From assembly GCA_013044415.1 (NCBI GenBank), contig JABEUO010000210.1, positions 1 to 6,097 of the forward strand: a stretch of DNA of 6,097 nt, given 5' to 3'. A model generated the notes under the pieces. The model worked only from the letters and a program-made list of their open reading frames with translations. It made no database searches and was not told the DNA's origin. Below are positions 1 to 5,695 of the stretch, in pieces. The position numbers and the translations under genes were made by a program. Each line of letters starts with the position of its first letter. Within the stretch, counting starts at the first letter, position 1. This DNA comes from Acidimicrobiaceae bacterium. GTDB taxonomy: Bacteria; Actinomycetota; Acidimicrobiia; Acidimicrobiales; Acidimicrobiaceae.

Positions 1-337
1 ACCTCGTCCAAAATGCGGTCGGCTTCGACAAGGCCACGAGATGGGTGACCTCTGAATCTGTATATTCCGGATTAGCCATAACTGCGACAGCACCTAACCT
101 GAGGGTCGCTAGGTAGATTCGAATAAATTCAAAAGACCTGTCTGGAAAGATCAGGACCCTATCACCAGCCAATATACCGTTGCGGTACATTCCAGTAGCG
201 GCCTTCCTGCTCTCCTCCTCTAATCGACCACGTGATATCCAGCCGGTCTCTGTGGTATAGAACTGATTGGCGTTCTGATCATAAGACCACTGGTCCAGGA
301 CGAGGGATAACAGACAATCGCGCACCTCTTTTGACAC
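1..337 (-). CDS. AMP-dependent acyl-CoA synthetase/ligase, N-terminal fragment (runs off the left edge)
   Basis: About 112 residues are visible and the reading frame is open to the window edge. The segment GDRVLIFPDRSFEF, followed by LATLRLGAVAVMANPEYTDS and then LVALSKPTA, is the typical N-terminal subdomain of ANL-superfamily adenylating enzymes, which activate a carboxylic acid with ATP and transfer it to CoA. The AMP-binding P-loop and the C-terminal domain lie outside the window, so the substrate cannot be judged. I prefer the GTG start at 337 because GAGGTG sits five bases upstream; an in-frame ATG at 358 would add seven residues but has only a poorly spaced AGG. The gene follows the aminotransferase on the same strand, but a strong hairpin lies between them, so it is probably transcribed separately. 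The family call is firm; the start and substrate are not. Confidence 0.85.
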   Translation of the reverse strand, partial: MSKEVRDCLLSLVLDQWSYDQNANQFYTTETGWISRGRLEEESRKAATGMYRNGILAGDRVLIFPDRSFEFIRIYLATLRLGAVAVMANPEYTDSEVTHLVALSKPTAFWTR

Positions 338-417
338 TTGACCACCTCGATAGATCATGACCTGTCGGCCATTGACATATTTGCAACCAGCGGCAAACTT
401 GCTGGTCTACTGCAAGC

Positions 418-462
418 AAAAATAGGGTGGTGCCGAGCCATTAGCCGACAACCACCCTATTT
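418..462 (-). terminator. Intrinsic terminator behind the aminotransferase gene
   Basis: A perfect 12-bp inverted repeat (AAATAGGGTGGT at 420-431, its complement at 451-462) has a 19-nt loop. Read on the minus strand, the stem ends in a run of five T (418-422). It begins about 33 bases past the aminotransferase stop codon, so it should end the lrp-aminotransferase transcript before the acyl-CoA synthetase gene. Confidence 0.8.
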
Positions 463-495
463 AGACTACTCTTACCTATCGATTTGAGAACGACC

Positions 496-1890
496 TTAGA
501 GTTCGCTCCATGCCTCTTCGAATACGGTTCGCAAAATCGAAACTATCTCGTCGAATTGCGCTGAATCGCAGATAAGTGGAGGAGCCAGCTGTACCACTGG
601 GTCGCCACGGTCATCCGCTCTGCAAATCAGTCCCAATTCATACAGGCGGGGCGTGAGAATACCCCGTAGCAGCCTCTCGGATTCCTCTTCATTAAAGCTT
701 TCTTTCGTATTCCTATCCTTGACGAGCTCGATACCGTAGAAGAAGCCAGCTCCTCTAATTTCACCCACGATTGGAAGGTCACTAAGGGTGTCAAGCTTTG
801 CCCTGAACTCCCCCTCCTTGGCCTGAACATGCTCGATTAAATGTTCGCTCTCGAAGATGTCGAGGTTTGCAATTGCCGCCGCTGCCGAAACAGGATGTCC
901 TCCAAAAGTAAATCCGTGCAGAAAGGTCGTAGACCCCTTAGCGAATGGCTCCATTAGGCGATCAGAAGCTAGCATCGCCCCAAGCGGAGAATAGCCCGAC
1001 GTCAGGCCCTTTGCACAAGTTATGATGTCGGGCTGAAAATTATACCGAATTGAGCCAAACCATTCACCTAGTCTGCCAAATCCAGTTATTGTCTCGTCGG
1101 CCACCAGGAGCACGTCGTACTTATCACAAATCGCCCTGACTCGTTCAAAGTACCCAGGATCCGGAACAAAGCACCCGCCGGCATTCTGAACCGGCTCCAA
1201 AAACACCGCTGCTACAGTATCTGGTCCTTCATACTCAATCATTCTCTCTATGTCATCAGCGCAGTGCAAAGTGCACGCTGGCTCGTTTGCGCAATCCACA
1301 CAACGATATCGATTGGTGTTGGCTACCTTGAAGGCACCCGGGACCAATGGCTCATATGCTGCCTTTATCCCAGCGAGACCGGTAATCGAAAGCGCACCCA
1401 AGGTAGTCCCGTGATAAGCAATATTTCTCGATATAACTTTGAACTTGGTGGGTTTGCCAATAGCCTTGAAGTACTGTCGAGCCAGCTTCCAAGCGGATTC
1501 AACCGCCTCAGCCCCTCCCGTGGTGTAAAAAACTCGATTTATGTCGCCGGGTGCAATATTGGCTAGTCGCTCCGCAAGCTCGATCCCGGGAGCGTGAGCA
1601 TAACTCCACAGCGGAAAGTATGCGAGCTCTGATGCCTGTTTCGCAGCGGCTGAAACGATCTCCTGGCGACCATGCCCGACTTGAACAAGAAAGAGCCCTG
1701 AAAGTCCGTCAAGATATCGCTTCCCATTTGAATCCCAAACATACGGCCCCTCGCCACGGACAATAACGGGAACATCTGCATCATCGTATGAACTCATCCT
1801 GGTGAAGTGCATCCAAAGGTGACGCTTAGCAATCTCTTGTAGCCGGCGAGCTTCAACCGGGCTAACTGCGTACGAATCATTAGTTGTCAT
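496..1890 (-). CDS. Class III PLP-dependent aminotransferase, probable putrescine (diamine) aminotransferase
   Basis: The 464-residue product has the full class III (omega) aminotransferase fold. Visible elements are the phosphate-binding TTGGAEAVESAWK (123-135), the aromatic YHG that stacks on PLP (159-161), VADETITGFGR with the pyridine-nitrogen Asp at 265, CAKGL with the PLP lysine at 294, and HGFTFGGHP with Thr 328, which reaches the phosphate of the partner subunit. The length is normal for the family. Its partners, a divergent gamma-aminobutyraldehyde dehydrogenase and an Lrp regulator, suggest conversion of putrescine to 4-aminobutanal with pyruvate or 2-oxoglutarate as acceptor, in the cytosol. 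Other omega-amines (cadaverine, beta-alanine, taurine) remain possible. The ATG at 1890 overlaps the regulator's TGA as ATGA, implying translational coupling; a TTG at 1902 would add four residues. One oddity is a cysteine cluster, C-X2-C-X5-C-X3-C, at residues 197-210. Confidence 0.9.
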   Translation of the reverse strand: MTTNDSYAVSPVEARRLQEIAKRHLWMHFTRMSSYDDADVPVIVRGEGPYVWDSNGKRYLDGLSGLFLVQVGHGRQEIVSAAAKQASELAYFPLWSYAHAPGIELAERLANIAPGDINRVFYTTGGAEAVESAWKLARQYFKAIGKPTKFKVISRNIAYHGTTLGALSITGLAGIKAAYEPLVPGAFKVANTNRYRCVDCANEPACTLHCADDIERMIEYEGPDTVAAVFLEPVQNAGGCFVPDPGYFERVRAICDKYDVLLVADETITGFGRLGEWFGSIRYNFQPDIITCAKGLTSGYSPLGAMLASDRLMEPFAKGSTTFLHGFTFGGHPVSAAAAIANLDIFESEHLIEHVQAKEGEFRAKLDTLSDLPIVGEIRGAGFFYGIELVKDRNTKESFNEEESERLLRGILTPRLYELGLICRADDRGDPVVQLAPPLICDSAQFDEIVSILRTVFEEAWSEL

Positions 1891-2348
1891 CTGGTCCCCC
1901 AAGTGTATGTCTGCTTTTCCAACTGCAAATAAACGAAGGCCTCGATGGCCGTTACTCCTTCAATGTTCCTAATCTCGTCGTTCAAAAGTTCCAACAGATG
2001 TTCATCGTTCTCACAGACGACCTCCGCAAGCAGATCAAATGACCCAGCGCAAATAACCACGTAGTCCACCTCTTCAAGTGCCGCAATATGTGCCGAAACT
2101 GCGCGGAGATCACCATTTGCCTTAATTCCGATCATCGCCTGGCGCGTGAAGCCGATCAACAGAGGGTCAGTCACTGCCACTATCTGCATCAAACCGGTGT
2201 CAATTAGCCTCTGAACCCTTTGCCTGACTGCCGCCTCTGATAAGTTGACGGCTTTGGCAAGTGCAGCGTAGGAACTTCTACCGTCGCGTTGGAGGAGTTC
2301 GATGAGTTTCTTTGACTTTTCGTCGAGCGAAACAGGAACATCCCTCAT
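1887..2348 (-). CDS. Lrp/AsnC-family transcriptional regulator
   Basis: The preferred product has 153 residues. An N-terminal winged helix-turn-helix (about 8-59) contains SYAALAKAVNLSEAAVRQRV, and a C-terminal RAM effector-binding and oligomerisation domain (about 66-143) carries the GSFDLLAEVV motif. Proteins of this family form dimers or octamers and respond to amino acids or related metabolites. The stop codon overlaps the aminotransferase ATG by four bases, so the two are co-transcribed, and the aldehyde dehydrogenase diverges from them; this points to local control of an amine catabolic pathway and probable autoregulation. The start is uncertain. ATG at 2348 has GTGGTG five bases upstream and gives a usual family length. 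In-frame ATG at 2384 (165 aa, no Shine-Dalgarno) and GTG at 2435 (182 aa, purine-rich site too far away) are alternatives. Confidence 0.9.
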   Translation of the reverse strand: MRDVPVSLDEKSKKLIELLQRDGRSSYAALAKAVNLSEAAVRQRVQRLIDTGLMQIVAVTDPLLIGFTRQAMIGIKANGDLRAVSAHIAALEEVDYVVICAGSFDLLAEVVCENDEHLLELLNDEIRNIEGVTAIEAFVYLQLEKQTYTWGTR

Positions 2349-2580
2349 TTTCACACCACTTTTCGTAAGTCTCGCCGAAGACATGGCACGAATAGACTTG
2401 ATGGAAGGGCCCCTCTCAAAAGGCTCAGCGTCCACAGCCCATAAACTTCCTCCCCAACGAAATCATCACACGTTCAATTGCAAAAGTCACGTCACCAGGA
2501 CTACTTCGACTATGCCAATTCCCGTCGCCACCAATACTGAGGCCACGTCCCCGATGTAAACAAGCTAGCTGAAGAATTCG

Positions 2581-2640
2581 AATGATTCACTTGTTTTTAT
2601 AACAAATTTTGACAGAATCACTTGAATCTTAGTAATTTGA
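2581..2640. promoter_or_regulatory. Candidate divergent promoter/operator segment
   Basis: This is the most AT-rich part of the gap. On the minus strand, TATAAA (2601-2596) could be the -10 of the regulator operon, with only a poor -35. On the plus strand, TTGACA (2609-2614) is a consensus -35, followed after 18 bases by a weak -10, TAATTT (2633-2638). The 10-mers GATTCACTTG (2584-2593) and GAATCACTTG (2615-2624) match at nine of ten positions, are 31 bp apart (about three helical turns), and flank the minus -10. TTGTT and AACAA (2591-2605) form a short dyad over it. This layout suits Lrp-type autoregulation, but it is inferred from sequence alone. The plus promoter would imply a leader of about 540 nt for the dehydrogenase. 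Confidence 0.35.
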
Positions 2641-3170
2641 AGTAGGTTTCTTTACGTATCAGCATTAATGAGGGGGAATCAATTGTTGATAAACGGCCGC
2701 TGCGGCAACCAAAAGAGCGGGGACACCAAACCAGATGGGCTTCTGCCGAAAGACCACTGGCCGAAGGTCCGATCTCAATGATAGCAAGGCGCTCCCCTTC
2801 CGAACTAACATTCCACTGGAATGAAAAATCTGGCGCTTCAGTAACCAGCTATAAGCCATTCCGAATGGAAAACTGTGACAAATTAGTTCGGTTTCTAGCT
2901 GTCAGTTTGGTTCGGAAGGCAAACTCCCCGAGCAACAAACAAGTTCTGACTGACAGAGTTTCACCGTCAAATCTACCCCCGGTACTACTTGAATCCTTGG
3001 AGACTTTCATCGGACCAGACCACCGCTTCCGCCCGACCACCTAACTTCCCATAGGAACCCTGGGGTAAATGGCCAAAACATAGGAAAACGTTCTCTCTTC
3101 TGGTGTAGCTTTGGGCTAAAAGTGTGGCTCGAGGGTTCTACCAGTTTACGACAAATAGAAAACCACAGAT

Positions 3171-3176
3171 GAAAGG
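3171..3176 (+). promoter_or_regulatory. Ribosome binding site of the aldehyde dehydrogenase
   Basis: GAAAGG lies six bases before the ATG at 3183 and supports this start over other possibilities. The reading frame from here begins at the usual N-terminus for the family. Confidence 0.65.
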
Positions 3177-3182
3177 CAAGAA

Positions 3183-4622
3183 ATGTCGCAAAAGCCAGAA
3201 ACGATAAGGAACTTCATTGGAGGCGAGGAAGTGGAAGCCAAATCGGCCACCTTCCTCGAAATTGTTGATCCTTCTACGGGAGAGGTTTACGCCACCTCTC
3301 CCAACTCGAATGAAGAGGACGTCAATTGGGCGTTCCTCGAAGCTGAAAAAGCATTCGATAAGTGGGGCACCGCTACACCTTCCGAACGAAGTTTGGCAAT
3401 GTTTAGAATCGCTGACGCCATCGAAGCACACGCAAAGCAAATTGTCGAAATCGAGAGCAGGAATACCGGTAAACCTATTGGCCTGACAACCTCTGAAGAG
3501 ATTCCTCCCATGGTCGACCAGATCCGATTCTTTGCAGCAGCCGCCAGAAATTTAGAGGGTCGGAGCGCTGGCGAGTACATGAACGGACACACCTCGATGA
3601 TTCGGCGTGAGCCAATCGGAGTATGTGCCGCAGTTACGCCCTGGAACTACCCGATGATGATGGCCGTTTGGAAATGGGCACCCGCGATCGCTGCTGGTAA
3701 TACTGTCGTGATCAAACCCTCTGACACTACGCCAGCCTCCACAGTTTTTATGGCCAAACTCATGAGTGAATTCCTCCCGCCGGGAGTTATCAATGTCGTA
3801 TGCGGAGACCGAGATACCGGCCGGAGACTAGTCGAGAACAGAATTCCGCAGATGGTTTCGATTACCGGGTCCGTCAGAGCAGGGATCGAAGTTGCGACTA
3901 GTGCAGCCAAAGGCTTGAAGAAGGTACATCTTGAACTTGGAGGAAATGCTCCGGTAATTGTATTCGATGATGCTGATCTCGAAAAGGCGGTCGAAGGCAT
4001 TGCCATAGCCGGCTACTTCAATGCCGGTCAGGACTGCACGGCAGCAAGCAGAGTGTTGGCTGGCTCGGAAATATATGATGACTTTGTCGCCGCACTCGCG
4101 GATCGGGCAAAATCTACTGTCGTTGGACCGCCTTCGGTCGAGGATGCGCTGTTCGGCCCCCTAAACAACCCAAATCAGCTTGATCGGGTCACGGGACTAG
4201 TTAGCCGTCTGCCTAGCCATGCCGAAACCGTTGCCGGCGGAAGGCGGGTTGGAAATAACGGCTATTTTTTCGAACCAACCGTAATCGCAAACTTAAAGCA
4301 GGACGACGAGATAGTTCAAAATGAAGTATTCGGGCCGGTAATCACTGTACAGAAGTTCCGGGAAGAGCAACAGGCTCTGAAGTGGGCCAATGACGTCGAC
4401 TATGGTCTCGCATCTAGTGTCTGGACTCAAAACCACGGTAGAGCGATGCGGATGGCGAAAGGTTTGAACTTTGGAGCTGTCTGGATCAATACACACATTC
4501 CAATCGTCGCAGAGATGCCCCATGGTGGCTTCAAACATTCCGGCTACGGAAAAGACCTCTCAATGTATGGTTTTGAGGACTACACCAGAATCAAGCATGT
4601 AATGAGTAACATAGAGGAGTAA
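3183..4622 (+). CDS. Aldehyde dehydrogenase, probable gamma-aminobutyraldehyde (1-pyrroline) dehydrogenase
   Basis: The 479-residue product is a full-length member of the aldehyde dehydrogenase superfamily. It shows PWNYP with the oxyanion Asn at 155, the coenzyme-binding Lys at 178 in VIKPSD, the Rossmann-loop ITGSVRAG (227-234), the general base Glu 251 in LELGGNAP, the nucleophile Cys 285 in GQDCTAASR, and EVFGPV with Glu 381. The C-terminal block EMPHGGFKHSGYGKDLS followed by YGFEDYTRIKHVM closely resembles E. coli PatD (YdcW), which oxidises 4-aminobutanal to GABA with NAD+. The divergent aminotransferase would supply that aldehyde, so the pair forms the transaminase route of putrescine breakdown. 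Betaine aldehyde or another omega-amino aldehyde is the main alternative. I see no frameshift or missing residue. Hairpins follow the stop codon. Confidence 0.92.
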   Translation: MSQKPETIRNFIGGEEVEAKSATFLEIVDPSTGEVYATSPNSNEEDVNWAFLEAEKAFDKWGTATPSERSLAMFRIADAIEAHAKQIVEIESRNTGKPIGLTTSEEIPPMVDQIRFFAAAARNLEGRSAGEYMNGHTSMIRREPIGVCAAVTPWNYPMMMAVWKWAPAIAAGNTVVIKPSDTTPASTVFMAKLMSEFLPPGVINVVCGDRDTGRRLVENRIPQMVSITGSVRAGIEVATSAAKGLKKVHLELGGNAPVIVFDDADLEKAVEGIAIAGYFNAGQDCTAASRVLAGSEIYDDFVAALADRAKSTVVGPPSVEDALFGPLNNPNQLDRVTGLVSRLPSHAETVAGGRRVGNNGYFFEPTVIANLKQDDEIVQNEVFGPVITVQKFREEQQALKWANDVDYGLASSVWTQNHGRAMRMAKGLNFGAVWINTHIPIVAEMPHGGFKHSGYGKDLSMYGFEDYTRIKHVMSNIEE

Positions 4623-4629
4623 TCAGATC

Positions 4630-4659
4630 GGCGGGTGTGTCAGTTTCGTCGCACCCGCC
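4630..4659 (+). terminator. Hairpin just after the aldehyde dehydrogenase
   Basis: GGCGGGTGTG (4630-4639) pairs with CGCACCCGCC (4650-4659) around a 10-nt loop, with one U-G pair. It starts seven bases past the stop codon. No T-run follows, so it may protect the 3' end or act with the next hairpin rather than terminate alone. Confidence 0.5.
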
Positions 4660-4701
4660 CAGTGTAGAACGCAGATCGCTGAGCTGGTAATAGCTCAAAG
4701 A

Positions 4702-4746
4702 AGCCGAGGAGATGGGATTCGAAAGCTCCTCGGTTAGGGCCTTTTT
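4702..4746 (+). terminator. Likely intrinsic terminator of the aldehyde dehydrogenase transcript
   Basis: A 10-bp stem (AGCCGAGGAG at 4702-4711 with CTCCTCGGTT at 4726-4735, one G-U pair) is followed after six bases by TTTTT (4742-4746). The gap between stem and T-run is longer than ideal. A smaller inverted repeat, GAGCT/AGCTC, lies just before it at 4681-4696. Confidence 0.6.
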
Positions 4747-4750
4747 ACAG

Positions 4751-4779
4751 TTAACATCGACAAAATCTATAGCTATAGG
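4751..4779 (+). promoter_or_regulatory. Candidate sigma70-type promoter with palindromic -10 region
   Basis: TTAACA (4751-4756, five of six to the -35 consensus) is separated by exactly 17 bases from TATAGG (4774-4779, four of six to the -10). A perfect 12-bp palindrome, CTATAGCTATAG (4767-4778), overlaps the -10 and could be an operator or coincidence. The promoter lies directly behind the dehydrogenase terminator. Transcription would begin near 4786. Confidence 0.35.
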
Positions 4780-4881
4780 TGATTTGGGGGTCTTTGTTAC
4801 TCAGTCTTAATGCCCATATAACCATTGAACGAGATCCTGCCTATCACCAGTTTGGCTCCCTTGACGATTTGATACCGTCAC

Positions 4882-4918
4882 CCATGGCACAAGCCATGGC
4901 TTGCATGCGAAACATGCA
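4882..4918. repeat. Two adjacent perfect hairpins
   Basis: CCATGGC-ACAA-GCCATGG (4882-4899; 7-bp arms, 4-nt loop) is followed two bases later by TGCATG-CGAAA-CATGCA (4902-4918; 6-bp arms, 5-nt loop). The tandem placement of two tight hairpins in a stretch without a recognisable gene suggests a structured RNA or protein-binding DNA. Confidence 0.55.
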
Positions 4919-5033
4919 CTTCGATTCATTCTGCAAAATCAGAAATGGACGATCGATCAACGAGCAACCGGACGTAACCACCCGATTAGGGACTCCCATA
5001 TCCATACGGAAAATCCTGTCGATGGCAACTATT

Positions 5034-5063
5034 GCTCACCACAAGCAGCGATAGTGAGCTTTT
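5034..5063 (+). terminator. Possible weak intrinsic terminator
   Basis: GCTCAC (5034-5039) and GTGAGC (5054-5059) can pair around a 14-nt loop, with TTTT right after the stem (5060-5063). An alternative pairing, ACTAT with ATAGT (about 5029-5055), competes with it. The stem is only six pairs, so this is tentative. Confidence 0.3.
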
Positions 5064-5581
5064 GACCAGAAAGACCTTGAGCCACAGGTGCATATTAGCC
5101 CACTTCGGTCCAATCATTTTCCTGGCTATAATCTACTCCATTGGCAATGCGAGATTTTGCGCTACCTCGCAAAGAAAACACACTCCTAACGCCTTCTACG
5201 TTTCAGCCCCCAAATGAATAAATCGGTAATGCCAAGCCCTCGCATACGCCAGCCTTTGGGTCAACTTTGCCTTCGGGTTTTCGTCCCACTGCGGCGGTTA
5301 TCAAAGACTCCGCAAGGACACCTACACTCGGAGTGGATCAACTTTCGTGGACCCGCAGTTTTCGAATTCCGGCGAGTCCAATTGAGACCAAGCCTCGGTT
5401 CACGGCACCACTTTTCCTTGGTCGACCTCTCCGTTTAGCCAATATTTACCGAACGAGCCAAATCTCATCGACGATTAAAGTTGCGGAAGACTTCTCACAT
5501 TAATTGTATGGAACTTGCTGGAATGATCTTCTCAGGTGTGTCATTCAGAGGGACGTTTAACAAAGCAAGACTGTAAAAGCA

Positions 5582-5620
5582 GCTAGGGTAAAACATCCAA
5601 AACAGATGTTCTACCCTAGC
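5582..5620. terminator. Long hairpin, probable second terminator for the right-hand minus-strand gene
   Basis: Two 9-bp arms (GCTAGGGTA at 5582-5590, TACCCTAGC at 5612-5620) and two 6-bp inner arms (AACATC, GATGTT) are separated by a single A-C mismatch and close a 7-nt CAAAACA loop. On the minus strand the stem is followed by TGCTTTT, a weak T-rich tail; the plus side is A-rich. It lies about 75 bases past the stop codon of the surface protein gene and probably backs up the nearer terminator. Confidence 0.6.
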
Positions 5621-5650
5621 AAATAAACCTAACCCTACTGAGCCAATGTG

Positions 5651-5677
5651 AAGAAAAGCCGGTTGATGAAATCAACC
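5651..5677 (-). terminator. Intrinsic terminator behind the surface protein gene
   Basis: GGTTGAT (5661-5667) and ATCAACC (5671-5677) form a 7-bp stem with a 3-nt loop. On the minus strand it is followed by GGCTTTTCTT, a T-rich tail. It lies about 18 bases past the stop codon at 5696. Confidence 0.6.
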
Positions 5678-5695
5678 AGGGTCATTTATCAATAA

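Larger units (their letters stand above)
2349..3182. other. Long divergent intergenic region between regulator and aldehyde dehydrogenase
   Basis: This stretch holds no gene I recognise. It contains the alternative starts of the regulator, a five-codon mini-ORF behind a strong Shine-Dalgarno (2425-2455), and an AT-rich control segment (2581-2640). Small open frames follow at 2665-2859 (minus, 64 codons, one hydrophobic segment near its C-terminus), 2849-3040 (minus) and 2778-3044 (plus). The last two overlap on opposite strands; none of the three has a convincing ribosome binding site or recognisable product. An 8-bp inverted repeat (CTGTCAGT at 2899-2906, ACTGACAG at 2949-2956) may be chance. 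The length is unusual for a divergent promoter region and could reflect a long leader or a decayed gene. Confidence 0.6.
4747..5580. other. Gene-poor stretch with promoter-like and hairpin signals
   Basis: I recognise no gene here on either strand. An open frame at 4779-5054 (plus, 91 codons) begins with GTG inside a candidate -10 and has no Shine-Dalgarno; it could be chance. Later plus-strand frames at 5032-5217, 5214-5438 and 5267-5503 overlap each other and show no domain or good start. A minus frame of 43 codons (about 5115-4984) is somewhat hydrophobic. Structural signals are a palindrome at 4767-4778, adjacent hairpins at 4882-4899 and 4902-4918, and a hairpin with a T-run at 5034-5063. 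The stretch may encode an RNA or a small protein, or be decayed sequence. Confidence 0.55.

Noticed and set aside
398..416. Inverted repeat CTTGC-N9-GCAAG upstream of the acyl-CoA synthetase
   Set aside because: Five-bp arms are expected by chance in this length; no clear promoter could be placed around it.
2778..3044. Plus-strand 88-codon frame and the opposing minus-strand 63-codon frame (2849-3040)
   Set aside because: They overlap on opposite strands, lack ribosome binding sites, and their products show no recognisable features.
3138..4538. Several open frames antisense to or out of frame with the aldehyde dehydrogenase
   Set aside because: They lie inside a full-length gene with every catalytic motif and have no independent signals.
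4672..4740. tRNA-like elements: GAGC-TGGTAATA-GCTC resembles a D-arm and GGGATTCGAA a T-loop
   Set aside because: The T-loop has no proper 5-bp stem, no acceptor stem or anticodon arm fits, and the second element is the loop of a terminator-like hairpin.
5127..5132. Perfect TATAAT on the plus strand
   Set aside because: No acceptable -35 hexamer at 16-18 bp, no extended -10 TGn, and no recognisable gene downstream.
5214..5503. Two overlapping plus-strand frames of 74 and 78 codons
   Set aside because: Neither has a convincing start or ribosome binding site, and neither product resembles a family I know.
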